DNA from: Limnoraphis robusta CS-951
GTDB lineage: Bacteria; Cyanobacteriota; Cyanobacteriia; Cyanobacteriales; Microcoleaceae
NCBI RefSeq assembly: GCF_000972705.2
Contig: NZ_LATL02000101.1
Coordinates: 1 to 64,000 of the forward strand
DNA: 64,000 bases
Direction: 5' to 3'
In this document: in pieces, positions 63,358-64,000 of the stretch
Layout: each line of letters starts with the position of its first letter
Position numbering within the stretch: position 1 is the first letter of the stretch
Position numbers and translations under genes: made by a program
The notes under the pieces: model-generated
Database searches by the model: none
What the model was told of the DNA's origin: nothing
What the model saw: the letters and a program-made list of their open reading frames with translations, nothing else

Positions 63358-64000
63358 TGTTTTTCTCCTTCATCATTTTTTTAGTAATCCCTAAAATTAG
63401 GCGTAATGTGTATTCTCTATATAAGCTGGAATCTAAAACAGCAGGTGGTTGATTGGCAATTTTGATAGCTGGCTTTTCATCCTCATTAGTAAAATGGTTG
63501 GCTTGAAATTTCTTCCGCCACGCTAATTGAATCCACTGATTTGAAGGGTTTAGCCATTCTCGAATTTGTTCATCAAATGGCTCACCATTTTTCATTTTAA
63601 TTTTGCTCAACTGTTCTTTACCTGCTTTGGTCATTTGACTAGATTCTCGATCTTTACCTATAAAACTATTAAGAACATGGGGTTGATCATTTGGTAAACC
63701 TGCTTGCACTTGATTTAAAGCATTTTTAGTAATAATCATTAACCGTGAGAGTTGGTTGTTTTGAACCAAATTAAACTGCTTTTTATCAGGTGAATGTTCG
63801 CTGACTTGCTCGATTAATAACTCATCTAATTTTTCTCGTAATATTTTTTGTGCAATATCTTGAGCAATTTGTTTTTCTTTATCGTTGAGGGGTTGTGTAT
63901 TAATATTTTGTTTAATATCTTGTTGTTCAGCATTAATTTCACTCTCTTCTAGTAGCCAGTTTAAAACTACTCTACCAAAACCATCAACTCGTCTTTCTCC
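63350..64000 (-). CDS. Csx10/Cas5-Cas11-like RAMP fusion, 3' part only
   Basis: The frame is open to the window edge (216 codons visible), so this is the C-terminal part of a larger protein. The first visible residues GERRVDGFGRVVLNW are the glycine-rich loop of a Csx10/Cas5-type RAMP domain. About 190 helical, charged residues follow (KEKQIAQDIAQKILREKLDE and so on), which would fit a fused Cas11-like small subunit as in type III-Dv Cas7-Cas5-Cas11 proteins. A TTG at 63769 could be misread as a start. The stop overlaps the Cas7-2x start by 8 bp. Confidence 0.7.
   Translation of the reverse strand, partial: GERRVDGFGRVVLNWLLEESEINAEQQDIKQNINTQPLNDKEKQIAQDIAQKILREKLDELLIEQVSEHSPDKKQFNLVQNNQLSRLMIITKNALNQVQAGLPNDQPHVLNSFIGKDRESSQMTKAGKEQLSKIKMKNGEPFDEQIREWLNPSNQWIQLAWRKKFQANHFTNEDEKPAIKIANQPPAVLDSSLYREYTLRLILGITKKMMKEKNNA

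Noticed and set aside
63350..63769. Independent 139-residue protein starting at TTG 63769
   Set aside because: The frame is open without a stop to the window end and the upstream part has RAMP-like sequence, so the TTG is internal.
51756..64000. TPR-CHAT protein near a type III CRISPR operon, as in type III-E craspase systems
   Set aside because: The CHAT protein has a signal peptide, lies on the opposite strand, is separated by two unrelated genes and has a different repeat type. No gRAMP fusion is present.

Overview
The window looks like the chromosome of a filamentous, Oscillatoriales-type cyanobacterium. The order is an inference. The direct signs of a cyanobacterium are the very frequent GCGATCGC (HIP1) octamers, a homogentisate phytyltransferase for tocopherol synthesis, a CyanoP-type PsbP lipoprotein, the DapL lysine route, three Uma2 nucleases, a DUF4327-like protein, heptanucleotide STRR tandem repeats and many IS605-type OrfB elements. 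I saw no rRNA or tRNA genes.

Region by region. 1-6 kb: the tail of an IS605-type tnpB element ending 15 bp before csaB, then an STRR block, a four-helix-bundle gene with a premature stop, trmB, an exported protein, hpt, maf and a PsbP-like lipoprotein. 6-8.1 kb: a dead hybrid sensor kinase with four in-frame nonsense codons, and the tail of a lost adenylate cyclase. 8.3-24 kb: mostly housekeeping genes (ferritin-like, dapL, EF-hand, XPB-like helicase, UMF1 transporter, DUF2891, galT, msrA, a diguanylate cyclase response regulator, rsmI, a PfkB kinase, a JmjC-like protein). 24-26.1 kb: a DUF99 gene cut in two by a tnpB element, whose insertion point can be rebuilt to the base. 26-35.7 kb: a membrane protein, holA, a 2H phosphoesterase, an orphan C5 DNA methyltransferase, two cobalamin genes (cobH, cobL) and a dCache-HAMP adenylate cyclase. 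35.9-40.7 kb: a PIN-domain remnant, a foldback MITE-like element, an XPK2-type thiamine-diphosphate enzyme, a frameshifted xisI and rnz. 41-45.6 kb: a ParA with its own N-terminal DNA-binding domain and three operator-like palindromes in its promoter, then SpoIID and FHA-kinase genes.

The most unusual part is 46-55.7 kb. A HlyD adaptor, a small double-glycine precursor peptide with a Tyr-rich core framed by two RYCY motifs, a terminator-like attenuator and a C39-peptidase ABC exporter form a peptide secretion cassette. An IsrB-type element (RuvC nickase without HNH, with a candidate upstream omega RNA) sits between the adaptor and the peptide. A signal-peptide-bearing TPR-CHAT protein with 15 perfectly phased 42-residue repeats follows. 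After a carotenoid-isomerase-like oxidoreductase and a Uma2 gene, the last 6 kb (minus strand) is a type III-D/Dv-like CRISPR effector operon: the 3' end of a Csx10/Cas11-like fusion, a double Cas7 (Cas7-2x), Csx19, an embedded Uma2 nuclease and a large TIGR03986-type RAMP protein. The genes overlap by 4 to 14 bp, except for a 51-bp gap before the RAMP gene. No CRISPR array, cas10 or adaptation gene is visible inside the window.
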